DNA of 64,000 nt from Symsagittifera roscoffensis (GCF_963678635.1 NC_087069.1:2990166-3054165); one strand, 5' to 3'. Shown: positions 1-13,036, counted from the stretch's first letter. Program-made: numbers and translations. Notes: generated by a model not told the origin, from the sequence alone.

Positions 1-3000
1 CGAAAGAATTTTTTCACTCTTAAGCTATATCGTACAATGGTTAAGCAATTTTTGAATTCAGCGTTTATTTCACCAAGTTTAAAATCAGCAACCCCCACTA
101 ATGCTGTCAGGGTCTCCTAGGGGTTGCGGTTTTGGCCTCCAATTATGAATACCCAAATCAGAGATGGGTAGTTTACGAGATGGTTTACTTAAATTTAAAA
201 ATATTCCTAAAACTCGAAAGTCCGAACCCTGTAGGTAGATACTGTGAGGGCACTCTTAGGAGTTGCAAATCTTATGTCCAAATGCGACTGCTCAAATGCT
301 TTAAATATTCGAGATGTGACGTTTTCTTATGTCTTTCAACAATTGTTCACAGAACTTAGATATAAAAAACTTCAACAAATTCAAAGTTCCCATCTCTATA
401 GTGAGGTGCTGTCAGGGTATTTGCAGGGCTTGTGAAGCTTGTCTTCAAGTTTGACTGCTCAAATCGTTGTAGTTCTCGAGATACGCAGTTGTTAATGATT
501 TTTCCATAGTTTTCAGAAAAATTCAAACTTCAGAAAAGTTCGAAGTTTGAATTTCTCAACCCTGTATTTGGGTTTTTTGAGGGTACTCTCAGGGGTTGCA
601 AACCTTGTGTTCAATTGCGACAGCTCAAATGCCTTCAGTTTCTTTACGTTTTTCAAATTATTTTCTATAAATTTCAGAGATTTGAAAAAAAAATTTACAC
701 AAAATTTCAAATTTGCATCCTGAAAGTGAGACACCCTGGTTGACAGATTAATCTCAAGCATTGCGAATCTTGCCTCCAAACCAAATTTTGTTTACAATAA
801 ATATGCCGTTTTTTATAGTTTTCAAAAATTCGAAGCACCGGAGGTGCGTGACAAGCTTGAATATATTGACTTTCAATGCTATGATTCTTCAGATGAATTT
901 TGCTATGAATTGCTGTTCTTTGTCGCGTTGTCGTTCTCACTCTTCTTTGCGAAGCGAAGCTTCCCCCCGATGAGTCATAGCAGTTTAATGGGTTCTGTTA
1001 GGATTTTTTTTGTGATTATTTTTAAAGCAAAACAGAAACCTTCAAGATAGTCGCGCTCAATTTGATCCATTTTAAAAACAAACTTTAACAATGACATAGC
1101 TTGAAAAGCTACATTATCAGTAGGATATATCAAATTGTTCATTATGCACTCGCCTCCCCTGTTCAAAAATCGCATGCTGTAGCTAAGGTCTTTGGCTTTT
1201 CTTATCAAGCTGAGAGTCAGAAACTATTCGTCCGAGTCAACCTGCTGAGGGGGAATGTGACCAACATATCACAACGCTTAAAAAGGCTTTTTCTAAATGT
1301 CACGTGAAGGTCAGTTTTTTACTACATGTGTATAATCATCATTGTCAGCCGTTGGCCGCCTAAAGACAAATTTGTTGTCGCTCGAATTTCTCCAAATTCC
1401 GTTTGTTCGCCATTTCGTTCAGAATCATCGCGGATCCAAAAAGTCAGAGATGATTTTTTCGCTTTTTTTACTGAAGATTCACTGGTAGAATTTATAGTTG
1501 TTACTCTGTCGATGCAGTTTTCTTCTTCATAGTTTTAGGAAATCTATCTTTCTGTTTATGTCTAAATGCAAATGTATGTATATGATTTTGCTTGTTAAGC
1601 GAAAGAATTTTTTCACTCTTAAGCTATATCGTACAATGGTTAAGCAATTTTTGAATTCAGCGTTTATTTCACCAAGTTTAAAATCAGCAACCCCCACTAA
1701 TGCTGTCAGGGTCTCCTAGGGGTTGCGGTTTTGGCCTCCAATTATGAATACCCAAATCAGAGATGGGTAGTTTACGAGATGGTTTACTTAAATTTAAAAA
1801 TATTCCTAAAACTCGAAAGTCCGAACCCTGTAGGTAGATACTGTGAGGGCACTCTTAGGAGTTGCAAATCTTATGTCCAAATGCGACTGCTCAAATGCTT
1901 TAAATATTCGAGATGTGACGTTTTCTTATGTCTTTCAACAATTGTTCACAGAACTTAGATATAAAAAACTTCAACAAATTCAAAGTTCCCATCTCTATAG
2001 TGAGGTGCTGTCAGGGTATTTGCAGGGCTTGTGAAGTTTGTCTTCAAGTTTGACTGCTCAAATCGTTGTAGTTCTCGAGATACGCAGTTGTTAATGATTT
2101 TTCCATAGTTTTCAGAAAAATTCAAACTTCAGAAAAGTTCGAAGTTTGAATTTCTCAACCCTGTATTTGGGTTTTTTGAGGGTACTCTCAGGGGTTGCAA
2201 ACCTTGTGTTCAATTGCGACAGCTCAAATGCCTTCAGTTTCTTTACGTTTTTCAAATTATTTTCTATAAATTTCAGAGATTTGAAAAAAAATTTACACAA
2301 AATTTCAAATTTGCATCCTGAAAGTGAGACACCCTGGTTGACAGATTAATCTCAAGCATTGCGAATCTTGCCTCCAAACCAAATTTTGTTTACAATAAAT
2401 ATGCCGTTTTTTATAGTTTTCAAAAATTCGAAGCACCGGAGGTGCGTGACAAGCTTGAATATATTGACTTTCAATGCTATGATTCTTCAGATGAATTTTG
2501 CTATGAATTGCTGTTCTTTGTCGCGTTGTCGTTCTCACTCTTCTTTGCGAAGCGAAGCTTCCCCCCGATGAGTCATAGCAGTTTAATGGGTGCTGTTAGG
2601 ATTTTTTTTGTGATTATTTTTAAAGCAAAACAGAAACCTTCAAGATAGTCGCGCTCAATTTGATCCATTTTAAAAACAAACTTTAACAATGACATAGCTT
2701 GAAAAGCTACATTAGCAGTAGGATATATCAAATTGTTCATTATGCAATCGCCTCCCCTGTTCAAAAATCGCATGCTGTAGCTAAGGTCTTTGGCTTTTCT
2801 TATCAAGCTGAGAGTCAGAAACTATTCGTCCGAGTCAACCTGCTGAGGCGGAATGTGACCAACATATCACAACGCTTAAAAAGGCTTTTTCTAAAGGCCA
2901 AGATAAATGTCACGTGAAGGTCAGTGTTTTTACTACATGTGTATAATCATCATTGTCAGCCGTTGGCCGCCTAAAGACAAATTTGTTGTCGCTCGAATTT

Positions 3001-4120
3001 CTCCAAATTCCGTTTGTTCGCCATTTCGTTCAGAATCATCGCGGATCCAAAAAGTCAGAGATGATTTTTTCGCTTTTTTTTACTGAAGATTCACTGGTAG
3101 AATTTTTAGTTGTTACTCTGTCGATGCCGTTTTCTTCTTTATAGTTTCAGGAAATCTATCTTTCTGTTTATGTCTAAATGCAAATGTATGTATATGATTT
3201 TGCATGTTAAGCGAAAGAATTTTTTCACTCCTAAGCTATATCGTACAATGGTTAAGCAATTTTTGAATTCAGCGTTTATTTCACCAAGTTTAAAATCAGC
3301 AACCCCCACTATTGCTGTCAGGGTCTCCTAGGGGTTGCGGTTTTGGCCTCCAATTATGAATACCCAAATCAGAGATGGGTAGTTTACGAGATGGTTTACT
3401 TAAATTTAAAAATATTCCTAAAACTCGAAAGTCCGAACCCTGTAGGTGGATACTGTGAGGGCACTCTTAGGAGTTGCAAATCTTATGTCCAAATGCGACT
3501 GCTCAAATGCTTTAAATTATCGAGATGTGACGTTTTATTATGTCTTTCAATAATTTTTCACAGGACTTAGATATAAAAAACTTCAACAAATTTGAAGTTC
3601 CCATCTCTATAGTGAGGTGCTGTCAGGGTGTTTGCAGGGCTTGTGAAGCTTGTCTCCAAGTTTGACTGCTCAAATCGTTGTAGTTCTCGAGATACGCAGT
3701 TGTTAATGATTTTTCCATAGTTTTCAGAAAACTTCGAAGTTTGAATTTCTCAACCCTGTATTTGGGTACTTTGAGGGTACTCTCAGGGGTTGCAAACCTT
3801 GTGTTCAATTGCGACAGCTCAAATTCCTTCAGTTTCTTTACGTTTTTCAAATTATTTTCTATAAATTTCAGAGATTTGAAAAAAAATGTACACAAAATTT
3901 CAAATTTGCATCCTGAAAGTGAGACACCCTGGTTGTCAGATTAATCTCAAGCATTGCGAATCTTGCCTCCAAACCAAATTGTGTTTACAATAAATATGCC
4001 GTTTTTATAGTTTTCAAAAATTCGACGAAGCACCGGAGGTGCGTGACAAGCTTGAATATATTGACTTTCAATGCTATGATTGTTTAGATGAATTTTGCTA
4101 TGAATTGCTGTCCTTTGTTG
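1..4120. repeat. 1.6-kb tandem repeat array (about 2.6 copies)
   Basis: The sequence starting at 1 recurs at 1600 and 3211, so the unit is about 1,599 to 1,611 bp. Copies 1 and 2 differ by a few substitutions and small indels (for example an extra 8-10 bases near 2897). Copy 3 keeps only the first ~900 bp and diverges after about 4,115. The array is probably cut by the left window edge. Each unit holds five diverged subunits, each with a CCCTG/CCCCC-type start and a 'GGGTTGC'-like core, starting near 89, 226, 390, 559 and 730. Their spacing is 137, 164, 169 and 171 bp. Short open frames inside are duplicated with the repeat and have no recognisable protein content. Confidence 0.95.
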
Positions 4121-6043
4121 CGTTGTGACGTTTGCTTCCTTGAGAAGTGAATGATTTCGCATATTGTAAACAATGGAACAGCAAATGAGTTTTTATGGAC
4201 ATTCGCGGGATCTGTACCCCAGCTTAAAGCAGTTGATAGCGAGCATGAGGTTTTTAAGAGCTGAAAATGAGGCAGTGCATTAGTGTGGTATCCGTCGCTG
4301 AAAAAGCTAGAAATTGATGTTTGATAAAAACAAGTACTATGGGAATAAATGGAATCGGTTTGTAATTTTTTTTGACGCTTTGGATTTTTTTTTCAAAAAT
4401 ACCAGTTTTCAAAAAGTTGTACCAATGGAAAAACCGCTGAATTAAATTTTTTTCGGCGGTTTGGCGTTTTAATGTATTTCAGTTTTCCTATTTTCAGTAC
4501 TTCCTTGAGAGACAATAATCCCACAGTATCTAAAAGGCCTTGCAATACTATGCATTACCATTAACATATGCAACTTACGTTTCGACGTTGCGTAACTATT
4601 GAAATACAGGGCTAAATGGATTGAGATACGTTTGAAAAGGATAAAATATCGTGTATTGATTAGTTTCACTCCTACGTAGATTCTATTTGCTGGCAATTAA
4701 TAACTCTGAGGTTCACTTATTGATACTGTTCAATGGTTTCAATAATTGTGGATAAGACCTAAAGCTGTCTCAATTATAGTTTTAGCTGAATTGAACCAAA
4801 GCATTGGTCTCGAAACTGCACCTGTAGTGGATAGAAAGATTTTTTTGTTTGGGATTTGTGGATAGCTCTAAAAATCAAAACAGTAAGCCTAAAAAAACGG
4901 AAGCAAATTAGCCGTCGCAAAATTTAAAATAAATGAATGTTGATGGTTTGAATTTTTGTCAATTTTTAGTTATGCGATTGTTCGATAGAACTATTGCATT
5001 GCTGGCAGCTTCTGAAATGTGGGTGAGTAAACTTGATTTGGTTCCTACGGATCAACTAATTGGTTTGTATTGTGTTTTATTGTATTGAATGCATTGCATG
5101 GTTTATTACGGATTGACTGGTTTAGCCATTTAACCATTCACCTTCTCCTAGCCTTAATCAATACTCAATCAGAATGATATCCATGCTATAAACTTAGCAT
5201 ATAATGTTCCGACCACAGTCATCTTAGCAAAAGTTATGTTAAATATATATTTTAAATTAAGGGGGAAAAGCATAGGCGCTCTTAAATTTATTCAAATAAA
5301 GCAACAAAAACTGTTATATTAAAAACGAAGACCTTCAATTGCATGGGGGTACATCCTAATTTCTGAGAGAACTGTTTGTGAATCATTAGTTGCTTTGAAT
5401 CTTAATAACGACTGGAAGGACTTCGACATTTTTAAATTTCTATGTGTTTGCATGAAAATGGTATCATGTGAATCTATCGGGGGTAATTTGGAAAAGTGTT
5501 TACTTTTTAAAACAAGTGACGAGTAAATAAGATTTGCGCTACCATGGTGTAACAGAATGTAAAAAGACTAAAATGTGGTGTTGCATGTATGATATGTTGT
5601 GGTGTTGACCATATCGTTCTGGCCTTGACAATGCTGTGTGTGAAACAAGAGTTTGGCATACCATGTAAAATTTATCACTTAACTTTCCACGCTCACTGTA
5701 CTATGCTATTTCAAAAGGACTGTTTCGGGATCAAATTAACATCCACCCTCCCAATTGACCAAATGGAGATTTTCAATCCGAGTTGTATTTTTATATTGGA
5801 ATGAATTTAGTCGTGTTATGTGTACACGCAATCGATTGGGGCAAACTTAAAGTCAAAACATTGGAGTCGCGTAGGTGGGGGCCGGGAAAGGGAAGTTCGT
5901 TAGTTTGATCCTAACTGCATTGCAATTGTCTATTGCCTGACTGTTTTCATTTTAGTTTTTGACTTTTCACCTGCAAACTGTCATTTCAGAAGCACATCTA
6001 ATCGATCCTGTGTTTAGACTGCTCATCGACAGCTAAGGCGAGT
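4121..6043. other. Non-coding stretch, no recognised feature
   Basis: AT-rich sequence with frequent stops in all frames and poly-T runs. I see no gene, RNA gene or clear repeat boundary here apart from the decayed right edge of the tandem array. Confidence 0.6.
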
Positions 6044-6122
6044 ATGGAGACAATCTCGTGGGTGAGACCGCCGGAAATCACGTACATGGATGAGACCCCA
6101 CGTCCCACCGACAGATGCTACA
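6044..6122 (+). CDS. Zinc-finger protein gene, candidate exon 1
   Basis: This is the proposed first coding exon of a four-exon gene (next exons 8775-8923, 12636-13036, 16534-16816). The ATG at 6044 follows an in-frame TAA about 45 bases upstream, so the 5' side would be untranslated. It encodes about 26 residues beginning METISWVRPP. Base composition is clearly richer in G+C than the flanks. The proposed donor is ACA|GTTGGT after 6122 and leaves one base (phase 1), which fits the two-base start of the next exon. The weak donor and the short length make this the least certain exon; a GTGAGA donor just after codon 6 is an alternative. Confidence 0.4.
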
Positions 6123-7680
6123 GTTGGTCATTCACTTCTCTCATATCAGCTACTTTTAAAGACAACCAAATCATTCATCTCTCCTCTTTTTTTTTCACTC
6201 AAGATTGTGTCATTTTTTTGTTTCAAAAACTGTTAGATAATCTATTTTTTTCTTCCAAGATGCTGAGTTTCTAAAACGAAAACGCTGAATCTTGTCTAAC
6301 TAAAAGTAATATCAATTTTTTAATCCTCAAAAGTCGAATCTTCTGCGTTTAATTTTTTAGGCTTTTCACTTGTAAGGAATGCAGCTCACTATAGGTTAGC
6401 AAGTTTTTTTCACAGGTCACCAGTATAGAACGAACGGATGAGATCTATTTTAACACTACTAGTCTTACTTTCTATCTTGGTTCAATTACCAAGTGGGGGT
6501 GAGGTGAATCGTCTCATAGAGTCGATAGACACTGTTTAACTTAATTTAAAACTGTTAGTTTTTGAGTATCCAATATCAAATCTTAATTATTCCAGGCTCT
6601 TTTTTATAGGCAAGGAGGGTGAAAATAAACCAGTGGGTCGTTTGACGCATTTGAAGTGATGGTTGACGTGAACATATTTTCGGGCGAGAAGAACAAATAT
6701 ATAGATCCAAGAAACGCCGTGATGAAATCTTATGTTATTTTAAAAACTTGTGATTCCTAAAATTTATTTCTGGTCGCTAAGTTCTAGAAAGGGGTTTTAC
6801 ACTAAATGGAACCAATTTCTTTTACCTGACTTGTGGATTGATTCACTAGGTTGATAATATAATGAAGTAACTATTCTTCAAGTTGGTTCCGTCCTGGGTC
6901 AATTAAAAGATGTGGGTAAAGTGAATACTCCGAAGAGTAATTAGATACTGTTTGACTCAATAAAAAATGAGAATTCAAAATCAAAAATTGATGATTTGAA
7001 TTAATTAGTCTGGGTCCTGTTGATAGGATTGGAGTGTGGATCATAAGACACAAGTAAATTGATGAGTGATATGAATTTATAAATAGACTATGTAGTTGTA
7101 ACTATAAAGATATAAGGAAAATCTTGATGATATGTTATATTATTTTAGAAATATTTTGACTTCTAAAGCTATATTATGGTTGCTAGGTTGTCATTTAGGT
7201 TAATTTGCTAAAGAACTCAGAAATATTTCATTTTTGTTTTGTTGGTCTGGCTTTAAGTTCAGATTGCGATAATGAGTAATGAAAGGATGCAAAAATTGGA
7301 ACAAGAAAAGTTATCCAAATATGAGTTATAATAGAGATATTTTCCAAATGAATACAGTATGTGTATCTTGTCTATCAATGCTAGCATATCTGTCGAAAAA
7401 ATAGTGGAAGAACTGCACGAAATAATTTGCATTCGCAATCTCTAGGTTAAAAAAATAATTTTAAAATAGGAAAACATCAATTATTCAAGTAGATGAGAGC
7501 TACAAGGAAGCCTCTTAGCAACCAATTTACCGCTACAAATAACCAACTAATCGCTACAGATATATGTTGTGCTTGTTGGGATTTTAAATAGCTGCCCTGT
7601 TTCAATTTTTTGAAATGTAGTTAGTAATTTTAGCGACTCGATTTGTTAAATGCTCATGTTTTTTTTTCGTTTTCTTCTTG
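6123..7680. other. Non-coding, probable intron 1 of the zinc-finger gene (part)
   Basis: AT-rich sequence with poly-T runs and no open frame of note. I recognise no structured element here before the tandem array that starts near 7690. Confidence 0.5.
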
Positions 7681-7684
7681 GCCT

Positions 7685-8227
7685 GATAGATTTTTTGCCT
7701 ATATTACATCGGCTTAATTGCCGCATATTTCTCGTTCGACGAGCAAAAAATTTTGTGTATGTGTGTGTGTGTGTGTTTTGAGGGTGAGGGGAACTATATA
7801 ACTTTTAAAAAGTCTTAAAATTATTGATTTTTTTGGCCTAATAAGTTTTGGTCGATATCATCTCGGCTTAGTGGCCTCATATTGCATCGCTCGACGAGCA
7901 AAAAATTTTTTAATGTGCGTGTGTGTTTGGAGGGTGAGGGGGACTTAATAACTCTAAAGTAGTCTTAATTTTTCAAAATTTTTGTCGGCTTTTTTGTTCT
8001 GCTTTAAAAGTTTCCGTCTATAATATTTCGAGTGAGTGTCATTATATTGCGTCGTTCGAGGATTGAAAAAGTTTTTTTTGTGCGTGTGTTTGAGGGCGAG
8101 GGGACCTAACAATTTTTTTTAGTCTTGAATTTTTTGAATTTTCTGTTCCTTATCGGCTAAATAGGTTTCGGCCTGTTATGTCGATGTCGGCTTAGTCGCC
8201 TCATTTTTTTCATTTGAGGGGCGAATA

Positions 8228-8265
<38 letters not shown>

Positions 8266-8340
8266 GGGTGTGTGTGTGCGTGTGTGTGCGCGCGTGTGCG
8301 TGGGTGTGGAGGGTGAGGGGACTTAAAATTTTTTTTAAGT
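7685..8340. repeat. Four-copy tandem repeat, ~150-165-bp unit with embedded GT microsatellite
   Basis: Each unit contains a 'CGGCTTA..GCC' stretch, a 'CGTTCGA.GA' stretch, a GT tract and then GAGGGTGAGGGGA. The last motif recurs near 7780, 7929, 8091 and 8309 (spacing about 149, 162 and 218). The unit length varies mainly because the GT tract differs: short in units 1-3 and about 75 bp in unit 4 (8231-8306). Confidence 0.85.
8231..8308. repeat. (GT)n microsatellite, interrupted
   Basis: Nearly pure alternating GT with a few C interruptions, lying inside the last unit of the surrounding tandem array. Confidence 0.95.
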
Positions 8341-8489
8341 CTTGTTGATTTTTTTTCAGCTTAAAGAGTGTCTGCTAAGGTGTTTTCGGCTTTGTTACTA
8401 CTTGTTATTTTTTCTTTTGGTGCGAATTTTACATTCTATTGTCTTGGCTTGTTTTTCCAGCGGCTTTTTTGTTTTGTATCGCGAGTGGT

Positions 8490-8515
8490 GCGAAGCTCAG
8501 CTTCGCCTCTGTGTT
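8490..8515. repeat. Short dispersed palindrome GCGAAG..CTTCGCC-TCTGTGTT, copy 1
   Basis: A hairpin with 7-8-bp arms followed by TCTGTGTT. The same module is found at 14501, 19528 and 26397, in otherwise unrelated surroundings. Confidence 0.6.
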
Positions 8516-8774
8516 TTAATACTCTTATATTTTTGGCCTTACCAGATCCTACGAATTATTAGTAAAATTAGGAGTGTTTCAGAAAATAGGTTCCACCTTC
8601 TTTAGAGTGAAAAAACATGTTAGGTTTTTCCCATGTTCAACGAAGTTTTAGGAATCACTGATTAACGTGTTTTTAGATCGCTTTGTGCGTGTGCAAAATC
8701 TAGAAAATCGACCGAGTAGTTGTCGAGATATTTCCATTGTTTTTTTTGGGACGCCCTGTATTTGCTGTTTGTAG

Positions 8775-8923
8775 ATTCGTCTCCTGTGAGGCATCAATGG
8801 CGTTGTGGAGAAAAAGTGTCGCGTGATAAAAGGAGAGAGAAGCTGAAGTGCAGATCGGATGTTCTCTCTGACCCTGATACCCTGATGGTTGGCAATTCAT
8901 CTCAACGCTCACCTGCAGCAGAG
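8775..8923 (+). CDS. Zinc-finger protein gene, candidate exon 2
   Basis: The acceptor is TTTGCTGTTTGTAG| at 8774 and the donor GAG|GTTAGG follows 8923. The exon starts with two bases completing a split codon and ends in phase 0. It encodes about 49 residues rich in charged residues and serine (…KVSRDKRREKLKCRSD…). Composition is less AT-rich than the flanking introns. The phases join those of the exons on both sides. An alternative is that the frame runs on to its stop near 9014 as a terminal exon. No domain is recognised in this part of the protein. Confidence 0.5.
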
Positions 8924-9725
8924 GTTAGGAGATATTCAATAATTGAGCATACTGAAGAGAATGGTATGAGAATCCTGTCGCAGCAATATAAATTTGGTTG
9001 TAGCTCTTGCTACTAAAACTTCTTTGTACATATTCTATATACTCTAACTTAGCTTAATTTTTATAATACTTTAATGTATATTTTTCCTGAGAGTTTAGAA
9101 CAAAACATGAATGCCTAAATATTAAAACAAGCAGTAGCGTACTGTGTTCGAGCGTGATTATTTACTAAACGGTTGACCTTTTGCTATTAGGTTTTAAACT
9201 CATTACCCTTGCTGTGAACAAGGGTATTGCAATCGATTACTAAACTTTTTTCCCGTAAAGAATTTTTCCAATTTCAAGATCTCCATTTTCAGCACATTGC
9301 ATGTTTAAAACATGTAGTTACTGTATCTAGAGTTCATTTTTGTAGGCTTAATTGATTTTGGCCCAATTTTTATTGGCCTATTTGATTAATTCAATTCGAA
9401 GAACGTAACACGTTCAAACGCTTTTTATACACTTTTTTTTAAATGCTTTTTTGAATACAGGCTAAAACTTTCAGTTTGAAAAGAAAAACTTTTTTGTTAC
9501 TTTTTTTTCAGTTTTTTTCGAAGGCATGGTTTCAATTTTTTTTGTTTCTATAGTGCTCAGTTAGCTGAAGACATTTTAAAAGCAGAATTTCATTTGGAGC
9601 AATTTTTTTCAAATCCATTCAAGGTGATGGCACATGGTATGATTCAAATGTTTAAAATTTTTCTAAAGTAGTCCAAACTTTAGCTGCTGAAAATAAATTT
9701 CCGAAATAAATTGAGGAAGATTTTC

Positions 9726-10180
9726 TATAGAGTAATGAACGTAGTGAGTAGGTGTTTGTGATTTGTTTTTCAGAAAAAGTTCTCGCTCCATTTTGATTTT
9801 CCAGTTTTGGTTTTTGTTTTTCTTTTTAAGTTCACTTTATTTCCTTTGTTGAAAGGATTGCAAACTCCAATATCGAACAGCGAAAATGTAAAGATCACAA
9901 AAAAGTGATCTAATTATTATTTCGGAAATGGAATTTAATTATCAGATTTCTTAGCGAAATAAAATTTGTATCTAATGATCCATTTTTCTCAAATTGAGTT
10001 AATTGTATCAAGAAAGTTTCAATCATAACTTGTTGTTGAAATTCTAAGAGCTCTAAAGATGTATATTTTTCTTTAACATTCTAAAGTGTAAGTTGTTCGA
10101 AAAACACGTCAATTTTTTTCTGTTTCCTGGTGTTCATTACTCGTTTTCAACTCTCAGTTGGCTATGTTTTTTTTTTAATA
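9726..10180. repeat. Dispersed repeat family A, copy 1
   Basis: The ~450-bp module starts around 'AATGAACGTAGTGAGTAGG', passes through 'GGCAAACTCCA.TATCGAACAG' and 'TTTCTCAAATTGAGTTAAT', and ends near 'TTCATTACTC.TTTCAACT'. It is about 95% alike to a copy at 13390-13720. More decayed copies lie at 13190, 15583, 17565 and 19011. No coding capacity is seen. Confidence 0.8.
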
Positions 10181-10365
10181 ATGGATTTGATTGTTTTGTC
10201 CACGAAGATATTTGGCAGTTGTTACACGATGTTGAAGAATATGAGTGGTTCTAGTAGTCTTGAACTTATGTGTTTTTTTCACATTCGGGTGGTCGTCATT
10301 GTTTCGACTTTTTGAAAAATGTAGAGGAACTGTGTTTTTGGGATTATTTTTTTTCTCGCAAAATC

Positions 10366-10890
10366 AGGTAACAAAAATAATCATCAGAATGGGTCTAGTG
10401 ATATACCAAATTGAAGCCCTTTCAGTCGTGATTCGAATGGCTCTAAAAGTTTTCAAAAATTTTTCTCAGTATCGAGAAAAGCGGGTTGAAAATGTTTGAT
10501 TTTTGTTTCAATTTCGAGCGAATAAAGCGAGCGAGCAGGCCTACAACACCTTATTTATGCTTAATTTAAGCCCTCAAAACTCAGTTATCAGCAATTAAAC
10601 TTGATTTTTGAAATTTTTTATTGCCATTATCGAACCAAACAAATCAACTCTAATTTTTTTTTAAAAACTTGATTTTTTAGTTTCTTGTTTTTCCAGTCAT
10701 TTTTCTACAAAATTTTTGGCCAATTTGCCTCTATTAGCATGACTCTCGAATATGCCTAAATTATAAGTTTACATCAGATATTTGAATCACATCACAAAGA
10801 AAAAATTACGAAAATGCAAAAATCTTGTCGGATCATCATGTACTACTTGCACAGTAACCGGCTATCATTGTTTTTCAATTTTGAAATTTT
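10366..10890. repeat. Dispersed repeat family B, copy 1
   Basis: The stretch 10366-10500 ('AATCATC.GAATGGGTCTA' to 'TTTTTCTCAGT.T.GAGAAAA') matches 11811-11945. The stretch 10750-10880, ending in 'GCACAGTAACCGGCTATC', matches 12195-12340, 15310-15425 and in part 14520-14575. Together with family A it makes up most of the zinc-finger gene's introns. Confidence 0.65.
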
Positions 10891-11810
10891 TGTTTTAGTT
10901 CAGTTAACCAATATACATTTGGAAATGATAGTTCTGCGAGTTTTATCTTGTTCGTTTTTCATAATGGTCTTGTATCTGCTTCGTTTGGTTCTGTCTTTTT
11001 GATGCCATGATTTCAGTTATTTAATTACTGAGTTTATTTTTTGAAGCGGTGAGAAATATGTTTTGTAATTTTGTTGTTCGAAACATCGTAATCTGCAGGG
11101 TGTCAAACTTCAAACAATCCTGGATTTTATAATATCTGTTATCTTTTGGTTACAGAAGGTTTTTTTTCGACTTGATGTTTTTGTCTTTGGAAATTCGACT
11201 TGGTTTTATCTGTTTTGTTTTTGTTGCTACTGGCCTTGAATCCAAGGTGATTATAGAGTTTTTTTAAATTCTGAGGCCATCCTTATATTGTTTTGTTTGG
11301 TGTTCAATGTATAAGCGAATTGTTTAGTGGCTACCTCTACTGCGTTTTGCATCCTAGTCTTAGACTTAAACCATTTTTCTTTATATTACCACTTGTGAGG
11401 TCTCTTTTTAGTGTATCTGGTAGTACCAATTTTTCCCTATATTAAAATCAAATATCAGCATTTGAATTTCATTAATTTTCTTTAGGGTTTGAGTTTTTAT
11501 GCAGAGAGAATTTATCGGACTGTGATCTGTGATTTTTATAGTGGGTTGTTTTGATCCTAACATGATGTTTTCGTGCTCGGTAAACCTGTATCCTGTTGAT
11601 ATGCGTTTCATAAGAGTGGAAAGTCGTAACTCTTGCGTGTACAGTTAATACTTGCTTGTGTAAAAAGTCGAGTTAGTTGATAAATTATCTATTGAAATAA
11701 GACTGCTCCTATGCCAATCAACCCTTGAAATGTGGAGGAACCTCGTATTCGGGTGTGTTTGTTTTTTTTCCACGCAGGTACTACAAATACTTCTTTTTGT
11801 TTTCCAAATC

Positions 11811-12345
11811 AGGTGCTACAATTAATCATCGGAATAGGTCGAAAGATATATAATTTTAAAGCCCTTCAGTAGTGATGAGAGCGACAGTTTAAACAAGTCC
11901 AACAATTTTTCTCAGTTTTGAGAAAAACCGTATGAATTTTTCAAGTTTTATTCCAAAGGGATCAATTACCGTTCGTTGAATATATAAAATATTCATTGAA
12001 TGTATTTAAATATTGGCCTCTTAGGCTAAAAAAAAGCTTGATTTGGCTTAAATGAAAACCAGTTTTTGAAGCTTCATTAAGCGCTTCCTGGCCAAGAAAT
12101 TTTTCACACAGATTAAATTTGTTTTTGTTTTCGGTTTTTCGTTATTTAATTTTTGAAGAAAATTGTAGTTTTTAATGCCTTTATTCAATAATTTTCTACG
12201 CGCTTTTAAGTTTCTGTAATCGCATCACGCAAAACAAACGTCGCTAATTTAAAGGTAGAAAAAAGTTTTTTTTTGTAGTTTTTTACGAATGTGGTCGGAA
12301 CATTCTGTGCTATTCGCACAGCAACCGGCTATCCTTGTTTCTATT
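11811..12345. repeat. Dispersed repeat family B, copy 2
   Basis: Same order of blocks as 10366-10890, ending in 'GCACAGCAACCGGCTATCC'. The two copies differ by many substitutions and indels. Confidence 0.65.
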
Positions 12346-12635
12346 TTGCATTGGTTGGTGAAATTGTTTGTCCTTCAGTCATATGTCTCAGAAGTTGTGT
12401 TTTCTATAGCAGAAAGAGATGTCGGGGTGTGCTTTCATATTTTCACGTCTTGCTGATATAAGTTTTGATGATATTTTTCCAAAAGAAAACATCTGCCCTG
12501 TTTTTAGTTTCATGGAAATTTCTGTATACTGGTGCTTTTTAAGACATCAAATATGTTATCCCTTAGATGTATTATTGAATGTCCGTTGACTACATCAACT
12601 GTTTCTCCTTAAGGTTACCTGTCTCTGAGTTTCAG

Positions 12636-13036
12636 TCGAATGTCTACCCGGTATCAGCAGGATCTTCTGGAACAGTCCTGTGTGTTGATCGAGCCACCGA
12701 CTGCTCTTCAGACTCTGTGGTTGGTGTTGTGAGTGGGTTGGAGGGACAAGAGACAGGGAGCGAACACATCTCAGCACTGCGAGCTTTTTGGGCCAACCCC
12801 AGACGCGCATTGTCTCGAGTTACCCGCAGTTCTCAAGTGAGCATGGACGAGAAAAAAGAGCTGGCAACGGTGCTGTCTAATACCGACAAAATAGAAGGCA
12901 AAGAGAAAAGAAGATGTGGACATGATGCCCATCAGAAGTGTGAGGCATGCGCGGATGATTCGGTTGCGGGGAGCCATTCAGTTGCTTCTTTGTCCAATGT
13001 ATCAAAGCATGACCCACTCGGTCTTTGTGCAGAGGG
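12636..13036 (+). CDS. Zinc-finger protein gene, candidate exon 3
   Basis: The longest open stretch in the left half of the window. The acceptor CTCTGAGTTTCAG| ends at 12635 and the donor GGG|GTTAGT follows 13036. It starts in phase 0 and ends with two bases, matching exons 2 and 4. An alternative acceptor at 12613 would give a different phase. It encodes about 133 residues with acidic/serine-rich stretches and a CGHDAHQKCEAC segment (C-x7-C-x2-C with two histidines) that could bind a metal but matches no family I know. The open frame runs on past the donor into AT-rich sequence to 13158, which looks like intron. Confidence 0.6.

Noticed and set aside
132-2034. Repeated small ORFs (MASNYEY…, MRALLGVAN…)
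   Set aside because: Identical because the DNA is tandemly repeated; they overlap in different frames, change with indels between copies and show no protein features.
8342-8605. Hydrophobic ORF MLIFFQLKECLLRCFRLCYY… as a membrane protein
   Set aside because: Overlaps the end of the GT tandem array and poly-T-rich sequence; hydrophobicity follows from T-rich codons, and a second frame there is equally hydrophobic.
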